Position numbers and translations under genes: made by a program. From contig MKTL01000006.1 of assembly GCA_001897605.1 (NCBI GenBank), positions 425,132-489,131 of the forward strand: a DNA stretch of 64,000 nucleotides, written 5' to 3'. Position 1 is the stretch's first letter. Each line of letters starts with the position of its first letter. The notes beneath the pieces were generated by a model that was not told the origin of the DNA, did no database searches, and saw nothing but the letters and a program-made list of their open reading frames with translations. Source of the stretch: Clostridiales bacterium 38-18. GTDB lineage: Bacteria; Bacillota; Clostridia; Peptostreptococcales; Acidaminobacteraceae. Positions 1-10,136 of this stretch are shown here, piece by piece.

Positions 1-962
1 AAAATTTCTGAATTAACATTTAGCTCTCTTATTTTAGATGCATTGCTATAGGTTACAATTCCTGTTTCTACAACATCCGACGCACCAGAATACTTGATTA
101 GTGAGCTGACCAGCTTTCCTCCAGTACAAGATTCTGCAAAGGAAATCGTCATTCTTTTCTCAATTAACTTATTAAGTACAACTTGATCTATGTCCTCACC
201 AGTATATGAAACTATATGCTGACCTAATCTATCATTGATAATTGCAGTATACTGATCACATAAGGCATCATTTTCATCACTATTAGCACCAGAGGCAGTG
301 ATCCTTAATATAACCTTTCCATCTCCTGCATAGGTTGCAAATGTAGGATTGGTTTGTCCATCTATCAAATCAATTAGGCGCTCCTCGACCGCTGACTCAC
401 CATAATCGTAGATACTCAGAAAACGACTAGATAGCTTAATATCACTTTTATTTGATAAATAGTCTTTAATATAAGTTTCATATATATATTTCATCTCTCT
501 AGGTGGTCCTGGTAAGACAATGATACACTTATTGTTTGCAAGTTCAATGATACACGCAGGCGCGGTTCCCATTTTGTTATCCAAAATAATTGCGCCTTCA
601 GGAAAATATGCCTGTCTGACATTACTCTCAGGCATTGTTCGATTAAACATTCTAAATCTTTCTTTTATCAATTCCAAGCTATGCAAATCTAATATCATTT
701 TCTTATCTAAAACTTCAGCAATCATCTCTTTTGTAATGTCATCTTGCGTTGGTCCAAGACCTCCAGTAGTGATAATAACATCAACTCGCTCAAGTAACTC
801 AGCTATGGCTAGCTTCATACGTTCCATGTTATCCCCTACAGTTTGTTGGTAATACACGCCAATCCCCAAAGTAGCAAGTTCACTGCCGAGGTAAGCCGCA
901 TTTGTATTGACCGTCTGCCCAGTTAATAGTTCAGTTCCAATTGCTAAAACACCAGCTCTCAT
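1..962 (-). CDS. cinA: CinA-family protein, 3' end outside window
   Basis: About 320 residues are visible, from the start codon to the window edge. The N-terminal part is a MoaB/Mog-like (MoCF_biosynth) domain, seen in the opening MRAGVLAIGTELLTG and in TTGGLGPTQDD near residue 66. The PncC-type C-terminal domain, which deamidates nicotinamide mononucleotide in pyridine nucleotide recycling, begins at FAESCTGG and is cut off. The ATG at 962 has GGAGG four bases upstream. The gene follows pgsA after a terminator. In many Firmicutes cinA precedes recA, but that position is outside the window. Family assignment is firm; the missing end means I cannot tell whether the protein is complete. Confidence 0.93.
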   Translation of the reverse strand, partial: MRAGVLAIGTELLTGQTVNTNAAYLGSELATLGIGVYYQQTVGDNMERMKLAIAELLERVDVIITTGGLGPTQDDITKEMIAEVLDKKMILDLHSLELIKERFRMFNRTMPESNVRQAYFPEGAIILDNKMGTAPACIIELANNKCIIVLPGPPREMKYIYETYIKDYLSNKSDIKLSSRFLSIYDYGESAVEERLIDLIDGQTNPTFATYAGDGKVILRITASGANSDENDALCDQYTAIINDRLGQHIVSYTGEDIDQVVLNKLIEKRMTISFAESCTGGKLVSSLIKYSGASDVVETGIVTYSNASKIRELNVNSEI

Positions 963-1044
963 ATAGCCTCCATTAATAAAACAAATACCTATTCTTCAAA
1001 CCTTAATTTGTCTCTCACTTCTAACTTTTAGCTTGATCAAATGA

Positions 1045-1087
1045 ATAAAAAGAATTCGGTTGACATAATATATTTACGCCAACCGAA
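1045..1087 (-). terminator. Intrinsic terminator after pgsA
   Basis: An eight-base stem (1055-1062 with 1080-1087, TTCGGTTG/CAACCGAA) with a 17-base loop is followed on the minus strand by a T-rich run (TTCTTTTTATTC). It lies just after the pgsA stop codon and would separate pgsA from cinA. Confidence 0.7.
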
Positions 1088-1091
1088 CTGG

Positions 1092-1625
1092 TTAATCCTT
1101 TAAAACTTGTTTATTTTTTACAATATAATCATAGCCAGATATAACGGTTAGTATCGTTGCTACATAAATCAAAATCTGATCCATTGGAATATGCAACCAT
1201 TCAAAAGGATAATTACCGAGTAATAGAACTATAACCATAAACATTTGACTAATCGTTTTTGCTTTTCCCCACCAGCTTGCAGCAATAACAATCCCTTCAG
1301 CTGCTGCAATTGCTCTAAAGATACTTACGATAAACTCTCTTGACAATATGATAATAACAACCCATGAATTTAATAATCCCAATTGAACAAAGCAAACCAA
1401 TGCAGACGTAACCAATAGCTTGTCTGCTAAGGGATCCATAAATTTACCAAAGTTTGTTATTAGGTTGTATTTTCTAGCTAGGTAGCCATCTAAAAAATCT
1501 GTAAAGGATGCGATTGAGAACATTACAAAAGCTGCAATGGTATAATCCTCTAGTAATAGGTAGATAAAAATAGGAATGAGGATAATTCTTAAAAGTGTTA
1601 GTTTATTTGCGATATTCATCTTCAT
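1092..1625 (-). CDS. pgsA: CDP-diacylglycerol-glycerol-3-phosphate 3-phosphatidyltransferase
   Basis: Integral membrane enzyme that makes phosphatidylglycerol phosphate from CDP-diacylglycerol and glycerol 3-phosphate. The CDP-alcohol phosphotransferase signature D-x2-D-G-x2-A-R-x8-G-x3-D-x3-D is intact (DFLDGYLARKY followed by GKFMDPLADK, about residues 43-69). Several hydrophobic segments give a small polytopic protein of 177 aa, normal for PgsA. I chose the ATG at 1625: GGAG lies nine bases upstream, while the in-frame TTG at 1631 is too close to it. The start lies inside the end of rimO (23-base overlap), so translation is probably coupled. A terminator follows. Confidence 0.93.
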   Translation of the reverse strand: MKMNIANKLTLLRIILIPIFIYLLLEDYTIAAFVMFSIASFTDFLDGYLARKYNLITNFGKFMDPLADKLLVTSALVCFVQLGLLNSWVVIIILSREFIVSIFRAIAAAEGIVIAASWWGKAKTISQMFMVIVLLLGNYPFEWLHIPMDQILIYVATILTVISGYDYIVKNKQVLKD

Positions 1626-2961
1626 TTTCAATCACTCCAATCAAATCGTATTCTAAGGCATCGGTAATTTTAACATTTACAAAAGTGCCAAATTCAATTG
1701 GTAAAGCAGTGTGTACATAGACGACACCATCAATATCAGGTGCATCAAAGGCTGTTCTACCCACTAATATTTTACCTGCTTCAGCTACTTCTTCGATGAC
1801 GACTTCGTATACGCTTCCAATTTTTTCGTAGGATAGTGATTCAGAAATAATCATCTGCTTTTCCATTAGTAGCTCACGTCTTTCTTTTTTAATTTCATCA
1901 GACAAGTGGTTTGGTAATTTTGCGGACGGTGTATCTTCTTCAAAAGAATATTCAAAAGCGCCTAATCTATCAAATCTAACCTTCTCTACGAAATTCATTA
2001 GAATATCAAAATCTGCTTGCGTCTCACCTGGGAAACCAACTATGACCGTCGTTCTGATAACCGCTCTAGGATCTCGAGATCTTATTTTAGATATGATTGC
2101 CTCAATATCCTTTAAAGACGTACGTCTATTCATTAATTTTAAAATGTTATCACTTGCATGCTGAACTGGAATATCAAAATAATTGACCACTTTCTCGTTA
2201 TTGAAAAAACCGTCTAATAAACGATCATCTAAAATGTCTGGATATGAGTAGTGAACACGAATCCATTTGATGCCCTCAATTTTTGACAACTCAGCTAAGA
2301 GTACATCCAGCTTTGCTTCTTCATAAATATCAATACCGTATCTAGAGGTATCTTGGGCAATGATCATAAGCTCTTTAATTCCCATACTAGCGAGATCTTG
2401 TGCTTCCTCAACGATATCCTCAATTTTTCTTGAGCGATATTTACCTCTGAGCTTTGGAATAATACAATAGGTACATTTATTATCGCAGCCTTCAGCGATT
2501 TTTAAATAGGCGTAATGTGACGGTGTCGTTAAAATCCTTGGTAATGCTTCAGGAATTTCAATATCAACGTTTTTCATGAACAATTTATTATGATGATGCG
2601 AGTTTTTTTCGTCATATAAGACATCTAAAACTTCTTCTATTTCATAGAAATTACTTGTACCAATAACTGCATCAATTTCTGGAATTTCTTCAAGTAATGT
2701 TTCAGGGTACCTTTGTGATAAACAACCGGTAACGATGAGCTTTTCACAATTACCATTTGTTTTTAATTTTGATAATTCCAAAATGGTTTCAATTGATTCT
2801 TCCTTTGCATCGTGTATAAAAGAACACGTATTAACGATAACGACTTCAGCCTCAGACACATCTTCACATAAAGTGTAATGGTCATCTAAAATGCCAAGCA
2901 TGATCTCACTGTCATTAAGATTCTTAGAACAACCTAAGGTCTCAATAAATACTTTTTTCAT
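1603..2961 (-). CDS. rimO: Ribosomal protein S12 methylthiotransferase RimO
   Basis: Radical SAM enzyme that adds a methylthio group to an aspartate of ribosomal protein S12. The N-terminal UPF0004 domain carries cysteines C11, C46 and C80, the expected ligands of the auxiliary 4Fe-4S cluster. The radical SAM motif C159-x3-C163-x2-C166 lies in EGCDNKCTYCIIPK. A TRAM domain fills roughly the last 65 residues. At 452 aa it is full length. The opening MKKVFIETLGCSKNLNDSE matches RimO better than the tRNA enzyme MiaB, as does the cluster context (ftsK-rimO-pgsA is a common Firmicutes order). It starts 17 bases after ftsK. Confidence 0.95.
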   Translation of the reverse strand: MKKVFIETLGCSKNLNDSEIMLGILDDHYTLCEDVSEAEVVIVNTCSFIHDAKEESIETILELSKLKTNGNCEKLIVTGCLSQRYPETLLEEIPEIDAVIGTSNFYEIEEVLDVLYDEKNSHHHNKLFMKNVDIEIPEALPRILTTPSHYAYLKIAEGCDNKCTYCIIPKLRGKYRSRKIEDIVEEAQDLASMGIKELMIIAQDTSRYGIDIYEEAKLDVLLAELSKIEGIKWIRVHYSYPDILDDRLLDGFFNNEKVVNYFDIPVQHASDNILKLMNRRTSLKDIEAIISKIRSRDPRAVIRTTVIVGFPGETQADFDILMNFVEKVRFDRLGAFEYSFEEDTPSAKLPNHLSDEIKKERRELLMEKQMIISESLSYEKIGSVYEVVIEEVAEAGKILVGRTAFDAPDIDGVVYVHTALPIEFGTFVNVKITDALEYDLIGVIENEDEYRK

Positions 2962-2978
2962 ATTTTCCTCACTCTAAT

Positions 2979-5771
2979 TTACTCTTCATTTGAGTACGCA
3001 TCATCCTCATACTCGTAATTGGTTTCTTGATTATAATCAAACGCTTCCTCAGTATAGGATTCTTCATTTTCTCCTTCTGAACTAAAAGCATCTAACTCAC
3101 TTCTTGTTATTAATACTTCTCTAGGCTTACTGCCTCTATGCGGCCCAACAATTCCACGCTCTTCCATTGACTCGACTAATCTAGCTGCTCGGTTATAGCC
3201 AACTCTAAATCGTCTTTGCATCATTGATGCAGATGCTTGACCAGTCTCCACGACAAAGTTAATTGCTTCCTCAAGGTATTCATCCACATCATCCATGTTC
3301 GTTGAAAATGATTGGACCTCGTCAAGTATTTCTTCGTTGTACACGACCTCTTGATTTTGTTCTTTAATATAGTTCACTAATGATTCAACTTCTTCATCTG
3401 AAACAAACGCACCTTGTGCACGTTTTGGCTTGGACACACCATTTGGATAGAATAGCATATCCCCTTTCCCAAGGAGTTTCTCTGCACCACCCATATCAAT
3501 AATGGTTCTTGAGTCCACCTGCGAAGATACAGAAAAAGCAATTCTAGAAGGAATATTGGCTTTTATTAAACCAGTGATAACATCTACAGAAGGTCTTTGT
3601 GTAGCTACTATAAGATGGATGCCGGCTGCTCTTGCCATTTGAGCCAAACGACAAATTGCATCCTCAACTTGATTAGGTGCTACCATCATTAAATCAGCTA
3701 ATTCATCGATGATAACAACAATCTGAGGTAGCATCTCGAGTCCATTTGCTTCTGCTTTTTTATTATAGCTTTTCATATCTCTAACCACTTGTTCAGCGAA
3801 AAGCTTATAGCGTCTGGTCATTTCATTTACAGCCCAGTTTAATGCAATTGAAGCCTTTTTTGGATCTGTAACAACGGGTAAAATTAAGTGTGGTATGCCA
3901 TTATAATTGCTAAGCTCAACAACTTTTGGATCAATCATTAGGAATTTTACTTCATCTGGCTTTGCGTTGAACAAAATACTGGTGATAATGGTATTTACAC
4001 AGACTGATTTACCAGAGCCAGTTGCACCAGCAATTAGTAAGTGTGGCATTGTCGCCAAATCGCCAATAATTGCATTGCCCGAAATGTCTTTTCCCAAACC
4101 AACTGTCAATTTGGACTTCTGTTTTTTAAACTCGGCAGAGGTAATAACCTCTTTAAGTGTAACCATTGAGGTTGTTCGATTTGGGACCTCAATCCCAATC
4201 GCTGCCTTGTTTGGTATAGGCGCAATTCTAACATTTGTGGTTGCAAGATTAAGTGCGATATCATCTGATAAGCTAACGACCTTACTGACCTTTACGCCTG
4301 GACTTGGCTGGACCTCAAACATCGTAATAGATGGCCCTCTCTTCACTGAAATAACCTTTGCGTCAACATTAAAATTATTCAAAGTATCCTCGAGTTGCTT
4401 TGCCATCTCCAAATATTCGTTTTTATCTTCTGTAGCTGCAGGCTGTATGCCTTGGTTTAGCATGTCAACTGGCGGTAAGGTATAAGTATCAAACACCTTT
4501 CCGTTATTTAAAGCGATCTGATCATTAACCAACTGTCTCGTTTGAGGATCTATATCAGACTCCTTAAATTTTTCCTGCTTTTCAGAGTTTGCTGACTGTG
4601 TTGGTTTCTCAACAGGGATTCTACCAGTTGATTCATTTTTTGCAACCAAATCACTCTTTGAAACTGCTTCGTTCTTTATTAAAGCTTCATTCTTATTTAA
4701 ATCTGAGTTTTTATCTGCATGATCCTGAAATACAATTTTTGAAGTATTTACATCATCTGTCTTCACTGTTGATGTTAATTTTTCTGCTGCACTCAATATA
4801 GTGTTAGAAGAGGCAATCACATCAAGCTCCTGATAGGGATCTGCAACAACACCCACTCGATTCATTTTTTGCCTTGCTTCAATTTTTTGTTCATCATTTA
4901 CAGGTGTCGCTTTGGGCTCCATATCATAAGAATCAAAGTCAAAATTCTTAACGTCTTTTTTTCTGGATTTCCGTTGATTTTCAAGTGAGCCTAAAAAGCC
5001 CATATCTTGATCCTCATCTGCTACACTTAACTTCATTTCTTTTCGCTTTTCACTTTCAAGCTTTTCAGCTTTTTTATTTTCGATAATACCAGCTTCAATT
5101 TCTCGCTCCTGCTCTTTAGCCAATTTCCGTTCTACACTACTTTTTTTCTTCATCTCCCACAAATCCTGAAGTGAGACACGCGTAAAAATAATGAATCCAG
5201 CGATAAACGATACAATAATCGCTATATAGGCACCAAAAATGCCTATTAACTTGATCGTAGAAATGGTTAAAGCATCTCCAAATACACCGCCCCCATCTAA
5301 CGCGACGCCTAATTCATAAGCTTGCTTTAAGCCTTCACCCGTTAGATAATCATTTCTTAATATCAGCTTCTGTTTTTCTATACCATCATAAGCAATTAAG
5401 GTTGATAGTAACAAAAGTCCAATTAATACAAGTGCTAGTGCAGCATTGATTCTAAATCTTGCCGGTCTGAAATTTGGATTAAGCTGAACAAAAATAATAA
5501 CGAAAAAAACGATTGGAAAACTATATCCTACAAATGAAAAAAGTCCCAAAACAATGTTGGTAATACCATGGCCAACTACGCCAACTGCAGTCGTGTATAA
5601 GCTTAACATCATAAATAAAGTTACTGCAATCAACGCTATCATTTTAAGCTCGTATTTGATTTTATAACTACGTTCTAACTCTTGTTTGGTAGGTTTAGCA
5701 GGTTTTACTGTCTTGGTTGTCGTACGCTTTGTACTTGAGCTGGTTCGTTTTTTCGGATTTGTTTTTGGCAC
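2979..5771 (-). CDS. ftsK: FtsK/SpoIIIE-family DNA translocase
   Basis: Membrane-anchored hexameric motor that pumps chromosomal DNA through the septum. Four membrane segments are visible at about residues 43-66, 73-97, 108-128 and 174-199. A long charged linker follows, rich in Lys, Glu and Asn. The motor domain has Walker A GATGSGKS near residue 581 and Walker [11 protein letters not shown] near 684. The C-terminal winged-helix gamma domain ([18 protein letters not shown]) reads chromosome polarity sequences. An acidic tail of about 40 residues ([16 protein letters not shown]) ends the protein. At 930 aa it is longer than Bacillus SpoIIIE because of the linker. Sequence alone does not separate vegetative SftA/FtsK from sporulation SpoIIIE roles. 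Confidence 0.95.
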   Translation of the reverse strand: MPKTNPKKRTSSSTKRTTTKTVKPAKPTKQELERSYKIKYELKMIALIAVTLFMMLSLYTTAVGVVGHGITNIVLGLFSFVGYSFPIVFFVIIFVQLNPNFRPARFRINAALALVLIGLLLLSTLIAYDGIEKQKLILRNDYLTGEGLKQAYELGVALDGGGVFGDALTISTIKLIGIFGAYIAIIVSFIAGFIIFTRVSLQDLWEMKKKSSVERKLAKEQEREIEAGIIENKKAEKLESEKRKEMKLSVADEDQDMGFLGSLENQRKSRKKDVKNFDFDSYDMEPKATPVNDEQKIEARQKMNRVGVVADPYQELDVIASSNTILSAAEKLTSTVKTDDVNTSKIVFQDHADKNSDLNKNEALIKNEAVSKSDLVAKNESTGRIPVEKPTQSANSEKQEKFKESDIDPQTRQLVNDQIALNNGKVFDTYTLPPVDMLNQGIQPAATEDKNEYLEMAKQLEDTLNNFNVDAKVISVKRGPSITMFEVQPSPGVKVSKVVSLSDDIALNLATTNVRIAPIPNKAAIGIEVPNRTTSMVTLKEVITSAEFKKQKSKLTVGLGKDISGNAIIGDLATMPHLLIAGATGSGKSVCVNTIITSILFNAKPDEVKFLMIDPKVVELSNYNGIPHLILPVVTDPKKASIALNWAVNEMTRRYKLFAEQVVRDMKSYNKKAEANGLEMLPQIVVIIDELADLMMVAPNQVEDAICRLAQMARAAGIHLIVATQRPSVDVITGLIKANIPSRIAFSVSSQVDSRTIIDMGGAEKLLGKGDMLFYPNGVSKPKRAQGAFVSDEEVESLVNYIKEQNQEVVYNEEILDEVQSFSTNMDDVDEYLEEAINFVVETGQASASMMQRRFRVGYNRAARLVESMEERGIVGPHRGSKPREVLITRSELDAFSSEGENEESYTEEAFDYNQETNYEYEDDAYSNEE

Positions 5772-5786
5772 TTTATATCACCTCGT

Positions 5787-6218
5787 TTATACGCCAGTTG
5801 AGCCGAAGCCGCCTTCACCTCTATGTGTTTCATCAATTTCTTCTGTCTGTTCCCATTCAATTTTTTCGTATCTTGTTATAATTAATTGTGCGACGCGATC
5901 TCCTTTTACAATTGTAAAGCTTGAATCACCAAGGTTAATTACTGGGATTTTTAATTCACCTCTATAATCGCTATCGATCGTACCCACGCAATTAACAAGC
6001 GTTATGCCGTTTTTAATTGAAAGGCCACTTCTAGCTCTTACCTGTCCCTCAAATCCAAACGGAATTTCGACAAATAGTCCCGTAGGCACTAGCTGCCTTT
6101 CCATAGGCGCTATTGTGATAGCCTCCTCATTGTTTGCAAGTAAATCCATACCTGAAGCACCATGTGTTTTATACTCCGGAAGTGGATTACCTGATTGATT
6201 CACAATACGAATTTTCAT
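5787..6218 (-). CDS. dut: Deoxyuridine 5'-triphosphate nucleotidohydrolase (dUTPase)
   Basis: Hydrolyses dUTP to dUMP and pyrophosphate, keeping uracil out of DNA and feeding thymidylate synthesis. The five trimeric-dUTPase motifs are visible in 143 aa: ASGMDLLA, RARSGLSIKNG (about 61-71), GTIDSDYRGEL with catalytic Asp82, the GDRVAQLI stretch, and the P-loop-like GEGGFGSTG at the C-terminus (134-142). I set the start at 6218, where AGGGGG lies four bases upstream; a longer frame opening at 6245 lacks such a site. It ends 15 bases before ftsK. Confidence 0.95.
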   Translation of the reverse strand: MKIRIVNQSGNPLPEYKTHGASGMDLLANNEEAITIAPMERQLVPTGLFVEIPFGFEGQVRARSGLSIKNGITLVNCVGTIDSDYRGELKIPVINLGDSSFTIVKGDRVAQLIITRYEKIEWEQTEEIDETHRGEGGFGSTGV

Positions 6219-6317
6219 ATATCCCCCTAAATTCTGTAAATTCACTTATAATTTTTCTTAAGCTTATACTAAAAATTTTTACTTTAAATTTAACATTGAA
6301 TTTTAACTTTGATTTAT

Positions 6318-7598
6318 TTATTTTGAAATTCTACTTACAAAATTACTGTAAAGCTTTTCTATTTCTATCCTTTCAACGTCACCAACAACCGCCATTGCAA
6401 CTTTTGTTGGCGATAAACACATTGAAATTAATTCATTGACACCTGCCATGCTAATATGATTAATTTTATCTAGCATATCATCAATGGTCTTTTCTTTATG
6501 TGCAAATAACTCTATACGACCAATTAAATCCATTAGATTCTCACTACCCTCTAGATTTAGAAAGAAGCTACCTCTTAGATGGCTTTGAGCATGTCTAAAC
6601 TCTTCTTTTGAAACCAAATTCTTCTTAATTTCGACAATTTCTGTCGCTATTAATTCCATAGTTTCTGAAAGATTTTCCTTAGAAACCCCAAAACCAATCG
6701 TCATCGTTCCAAGTTCATCATAAAAATTTGGTTCTGAATAAATGGAATAGGTCAGACCTCTATCTTCTCTAATAGATTGAAACAATTTAGAGCTATTTGT
6801 TCCGCCAAGAACATTGTTAAGTATCATCATTTCATAGCTTAAAATGTGATCAAACTCAATTCCAGGGAAGTTTATAGCAACCTGAACCTGTTCAAAATCC
6901 TTCTTTTTAACAATAAGTCCGCCATTAAATTTTGGAGTTTCAAGCTTACAAAATTCGCTTGTCTGACGTCTAGCAATACCGCCAAAGGCATCTTCTATTA
7001 CCTTTATTAGCTCATTTTCATCAAAAAAACCCGTTACTGAAATCACCATATTATCAGGACGATAAAATTTATTAAAATAAGTGATTAAGTCTTCTCTTGT
7101 AAATGCTGATACGGTTTGTTTAGTTCCTAAAATTGGAAAAGATAACGGATGTCCTTTAAATGTAATCTCATTCAATACATCGACGACAACTTCCTCAGCT
7201 GCATCCTCATACATATTGATTTCATCTAAAATCACCGTTTTTTCTGTCTCTATATGTTCCTCATTAAAGCTTGAATTACAAATCATATCAGATAATACGT
7301 CTATTGCAATTGGTAAATCTGAACTAAGGGTTTTCGTATAATAGCAAGTGCATTCCTTTGCTGTAAATGCGTTTAACTCACCACCAATTCCATCAATAAT
7401 ATGCGCAATATCTCTTGCACTTCTTTTTGAAGTGCCCTTAAAAAGCATATGCTCGATAAAATGTGAAAGGCCGTTTTCTTTAGCCGTTTCATATGAAGAT
7501 CCAGTTTTAACCCAGACACCAACTGATACAGATTGATACCCTTCTAGCTTTTCAAATACAATTGTTAAACCATTTTCTAATTGCAGCCTTTTGTGCAA
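6318..7598 (-). CDS. ymxG: M16-family zinc protease (YmxG/PepR-like)
   Basis: Peptidase of the pitrilysin/mitochondrial processing peptidase family. The inverted zinc motif H46-F-I-E49-H50 is intact, and Glu126 in TVILDEI fits the third ligand about 76 residues later. The second half is the inactive M16C partner fold, giving 426 aa, the usual length. The start is a TTG at 7598, backed by GAGG seven bases upstream; no ATG start is better placed. In Bacillus and clostridia the homologue sits between pnp and dut, as here. Its natural substrate is not known to me. A terminator and an extended -10 promoter lie upstream, so it probably has its own transcript. Confidence 0.9.
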   Translation of the reverse strand: MHKRLQLENGLTIVFEKLEGYQSVSVGVWVKTGSSYETAKENGLSHFIEHMLFKGTSKRSARDIAHIIDGIGGELNAFTAKECTCYYTKTLSSDLPIAIDVLSDMICNSSFNEEHIETEKTVILDEINMYEDAAEEVVVDVLNEITFKGHPLSFPILGTKQTVSAFTREDLITYFNKFYRPDNMVISVTGFFDENELIKVIEDAFGGIARRQTSEFCKLETPKFNGGLIVKKKDFEQVQVAINFPGIEFDHILSYEMMILNNVLGGTNSSKLFQSIREDRGLTYSIYSEPNFYDELGTMTIGFGVSKENLSETMELIATEIVEIKKNLVSKEEFRHAQSHLRGSFFLNLEGSENLMDLIGRIELFAHKEKTIDDMLDKINHISMAGVNELISMCLSPTKVAMAVVGDVERIEIEKLYSNFVSRISK

Positions 7599-7612
7599 AT
7601 CACACCTCTTAT

Positions 7613-7621
7613 ATTATAACA
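7613..7621 (-). promoter_or_regulatory. Candidate extended -10 promoter for the M16 protease
   Basis: On the minus strand TGTTATAAT reads as a perfect extended -10 element, 15 bases before the TTG start. No good -35 is seen, because that place is occupied by the pnp terminator stem. Start-site mapping would decide it. Confidence 0.45.
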
Positions 7622-7633
7622 CATACATATCAA

Positions 7634-7658
7634 ACCCTAGGTAATAAATACCTAGGGT
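7634..7658 (-). terminator. Terminator after pnp
   Basis: A ten-base perfect stem (ACCCTAGGTA at 7634-7643 with its complement at 7649-7658) and a five-base loop lie 36 bases past the pnp stop codon. The trailing minus-strand sequence (TTGATATG) has only a weak T tract, so it may also serve as a 3'-end stabiliser. Confidence 0.65.
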
Positions 7659-7694
7659 TCGTTATCCTTCACATTAACTTGTGATTACTATAAA

Positions 7695-9824
7695 TTATTT
7701 ACTTTCTTCTAAAAGAACTTTTCTTGAAACATTGATTCTGCCTTGATCATCAATCTCAATTATTTTAACGGTTACTTCATCACCAATGTTAACAACATCT
7801 TCAACCTTAGCTACTCGCTTATTATCAAGTTGAGAGATATGGCAAAGACCTTCTTTTCCATGTCCTAATTCAACAAAAGCACCGAATTTCAAAATTCTAG
7901 TTACTTTCCCTGTATAAACTTGACCCACCTCAGGCACTTTTACGATACCTTGAATTTCAGCAAGTGCTTTTTCACCACTGATACCATCATTTGCTGTTAT
8001 TAATACAGCACCAGTATCTTCAATGTCAATTTTAACATTGTAGGTTGATGTAATTCTTGTAATTACTTTTCCGCCTGGTCCAATTACATCTCTAATCTTA
8101 TCTGGATCAATCTTGATTTGGAAGACTCTAGGCGCATATTGTGACATTTCTGCTCTTGGCGCATTGATGACTGCATTCATCTTTTCTAGAATATGAAGTC
8201 TACCCGTTCTAGCTTGCTCCATAGCTCTTTCAAGAAGCTCTTTATTTAAGCCATCCACCTTAATATCCATTTGAAGCGCTGTAATACCATCTTTAGTACC
8301 GGCAACTTTAAAGTCCATATCACCAAGTGCATCTTCCATACCTTGAATATCGCTTAAGATTTCAATCTTACCATCTTCTTGAATAAGTCCCATTGCAATA
8401 CCTGCAACCGAATCCTTAATTGGTACACCAGCATCTAGAAGTGATAATGTGCTACCACAAATACTTGCTTGAGAGCTTGATCCATTACATGTAACAACCT
8501 CTGAAACCAAACGAATCGTATATGGGAAGTCTTCTTCTGAAGGAATAACTGGTAATAACGCTCTTTCGCCTAACGCACCATGACCAACTGCACGTCTGTT
8601 AACTCTACTCATGCCAACCTCACCTACTGAGAAAGGAGGGAAATTATAGTGATGCATATAGCGTTTTGTATCTTCGAGATCTAAGCCATCAATTCTTTGC
8701 ATTTCACCTAGAGCACCTAAAGTTGTAATGGTAAGTGCTTGAGTTAAACCTCTTGTAAATAAGCCTGAGCCATGTGTTCTCGGCAATAAACCAACCTCAC
8801 ATGAAATAGGTCTGATTTCAGTAGGAATACGACCATCAGGTCTTACGCCTTCATGAATAATCATTTTTCTCATCGTTGTTTTTTCAATAGCTTTAAATTG
8901 ACCTTTTAAATAATCCGCGCTGTCTGGATAAGACTCAGCAAAATGCTCGATCAATTCAATTTCTAAATCTTCTAAAGCTGCATTTCTATCATGCTTGTCA
9001 GTAATTCTTACCAACTGGTTCATTTTATCAGATAAAAATGCAACGATCGCATCTTGGAATTCAGTATCCACTTCTGGTAATACGATTTCAAACTTAGCTT
9101 TACCAATTTCAGCTGAAATTTTGTTGATAAATCTACAGATTTCCTTAATTGCATCATGACCGTACATAATTGCACCCAGCATGACGTCTTCAGGAAGAAT
9201 ATCTGCGCCTGCTTCAACCATTACCACAGCTTCTTCAGTACCAGCTACAACAAGGTTTAGCTTCGATTTTTCTTTTTGTTCTACAGTTGGGTTGATTACA
9301 TATTCCCCATCAACATAGCCTACTGTAACCGCTCCTGCTGGACCATCAAATGGAATGTCCGAAAGTCCAAGCGCAATTGATGCACCGTTCATTGCGACAG
9401 TATCAGGCGAACAATCTTGATCTACTGATAAAACAGTCGCAACTACTTGAACTTCATTTTTAAGACCATCAGGAAATAAAGGTCTAATTGGTCTATCGAT
9501 TAGTCTAGAGGTAAGAATCGCTCTTTCAGAAGGTCTACCTTCTCTTTTGATAAAACCACCTGGGATTTTTCCAACTGAATATAATTTTTCTTCAAATTCT
9601 ACTGTTAAAGGGAAAAAATCAATTCCAGCTTTTGGTTTTCTTGATGCTACTGCAGTAACTAAAACAACTGTTTCTCCATATGAAATTAAAGCTGAACCAT
9701 TTGCAAGATTTGCAACTTTACCAACTTCTACTTTAAAGGGTCTTCCTGCTATTGTCGTTTCAAATATTTTTACTTCTTTAATTTTGTCGCCACCTACAGC
9801 TTGGCAACCATCATTTTGACTCAT
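7695..9824 (-). CDS. pnp: Polyribonucleotide nucleotidyltransferase (PNPase)
   Basis: Phosphorolytic 3'-5' exoribonuclease, trimeric, part of RNA turnover. Two RNase PH core domains are joined by an all-helical linker. The C-terminal KH domain carries the GxxG motif in IGPGGKVI, and a final S1 domain starts near [19 protein letters not shown]. At 709 aa it is standard. AGGAGG lies four bases before the ATG. The N-terminus is about 15 residues longer ([14 protein letters not shown]) than in Bacillus. The leader holds a very stable hairpin described separately. It follows rpsO, as in most bacteria. Confidence 0.97.
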   Translation of the reverse strand: MSQNDGCQAVGGDKIKEVKIFETTIAGRPFKVEVGKVANLANGSALISYGETVVLVTAVASRKPKAGIDFFPLTVEFEEKLYSVGKIPGGFIKREGRPSERAILTSRLIDRPIRPLFPDGLKNEVQVVATVLSVDQDCSPDTVAMNGASIALGLSDIPFDGPAGAVTVGYVDGEYVINPTVEQKEKSKLNLVVAGTEEAVVMVEAGADILPEDVMLGAIMYGHDAIKEICRFINKISAEIGKAKFEIVLPEVDTEFQDAIVAFLSDKMNQLVRITDKHDRNAALEDLEIELIEHFAESYPDSADYLKGQFKAIEKTTMRKMIIHEGVRPDGRIPTEIRPISCEVGLLPRTHGSGLFTRGLTQALTITTLGALGEMQRIDGLDLEDTKRYMHHYNFPPFSVGEVGMSRVNRRAVGHGALGERALLPVIPSEEDFPYTIRLVSEVVTCNGSSSQASICGSTLSLLDAGVPIKDSVAGIAMGLIQEDGKIEILSDIQGMEDALGDMDFKVAGTKDGITALQMDIKVDGLNKELLERAMEQARTGRLHILEKMNAVINAPRAEMSQYAPRVFQIKIDPDKIRDVIGPGGKVITRITSTYNVKIDIEDTGAVLITANDGISGEKALAEIQGIVKVPEVGQVYTGKVTRILKFGAFVELGHGKEGLCHISQLDNKRVAKVEDVVNIGDEVTVKIIEIDDQGRINVSRKVLLEESK

Positions 9825-9854
9825 AAGGCCTCCTATTTTTTTTAATCACCTTAC

Positions 9855-9933
9855 GGAATTTATCCTACTTATTTCAAGTCAACACTTAAAAAAAGCATTC
9901 ACTTCAAATAAGTAGGATTTTAAGATAAATTCC
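9855..9933 (-). promoter_or_regulatory. Long stem-loop in the pnp leader
   Basis: GGAATTTATC (9855-9864) pairs perfectly with 9924-9933, and the adjoining 9864-9879 pairs with 9901-9916 with one mismatch, separated by a small one-sided bulge. That gives a stem of about 25 base pairs with a loop of about 21. It ends some 20 bases before the pnp Shine-Dalgarno. In E. coli pnp controls its own mRNA through an RNase III-cut leader hairpin; a similar role here is inference. Confidence 0.7.
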
Positions 9934-9959
9934 ACTTAGTGTATGATTAAGTCTATTAT

Positions 9960-9988
9960 ATTATACTAAATATCTACTTAAATTTAAA
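9960..9988 (-). promoter_or_regulatory. Possible pnp promoter
   Basis: On the minus strand TATAAT (9960-9965) stands 17 bases after TTTAAA (9983-9988), a four-of-six match to TTGACA. A second overlapping TATAAT is at 9955-9960. An inverted repeat (9967-9975/9990-9998) overlaps the -35 and spacer and could be an operator. AT-rich sequence makes chance matches likely. Confidence 0.4.
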
Positions 9989-10004
9989 GAGATATTTATC
10001 GACT

Positions 10005-10098
10005 GGGACTTCTGTTGTCCACTTTTCAGCCTTGGAAATTCAAGTTTTCATCACATTACTTCACTTGAATACCTCAAGAACCGTTACTAAGATGTCCC
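10005..10098 (-). ncRNA. Folded RNA element between rpsO and pnp, unidentified
   Basis: GGGAC and GTCCC (10094-10098 and 10005-10009) enclose a long inner stem: 10031-10045 pairs with 10063-10078 in two blocks, CTTG/CAAG and ATTCAAGT/ACTTGAAT, around an internal loop. GGAC/GTCC (10006-10009 with 10017-10020) can form a competing small hairpin. I do not recognise a known riboswitch consensus. It could be a leader, a processed 3' end or chance. Confidence 0.4.
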
Positions 10099-10110
10099 GT
10101 AAGAATGAAA

Positions 10111-10136
10111 TAGAGCTTGACATCTGTCAAGCTCTA
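10111..10136 (-). terminator. rpsO terminator
   Basis: TAGAGCTTGACA (10111-10122) is perfectly complementary to 10125-10136, a strong stem beginning 10 bases after the rpsO stop. The following minus-strand bases (TTCATTCTT) are moderately T-rich. Confidence 0.7.

Noticed and set aside
7695-9824. Longer N-terminus of PNPase as a mis-called start
   Set aside because: AGGAGG at the right distance and a normal total length favour the ATG at 9824, though the extra 15 residues are unusual.
9855-9933. Long inverted repeat as a mobile element (MITE)
   Set aside because: No target-site duplication or terminal signature is visible and the loop is very short. A leader hairpin is the simpler view.
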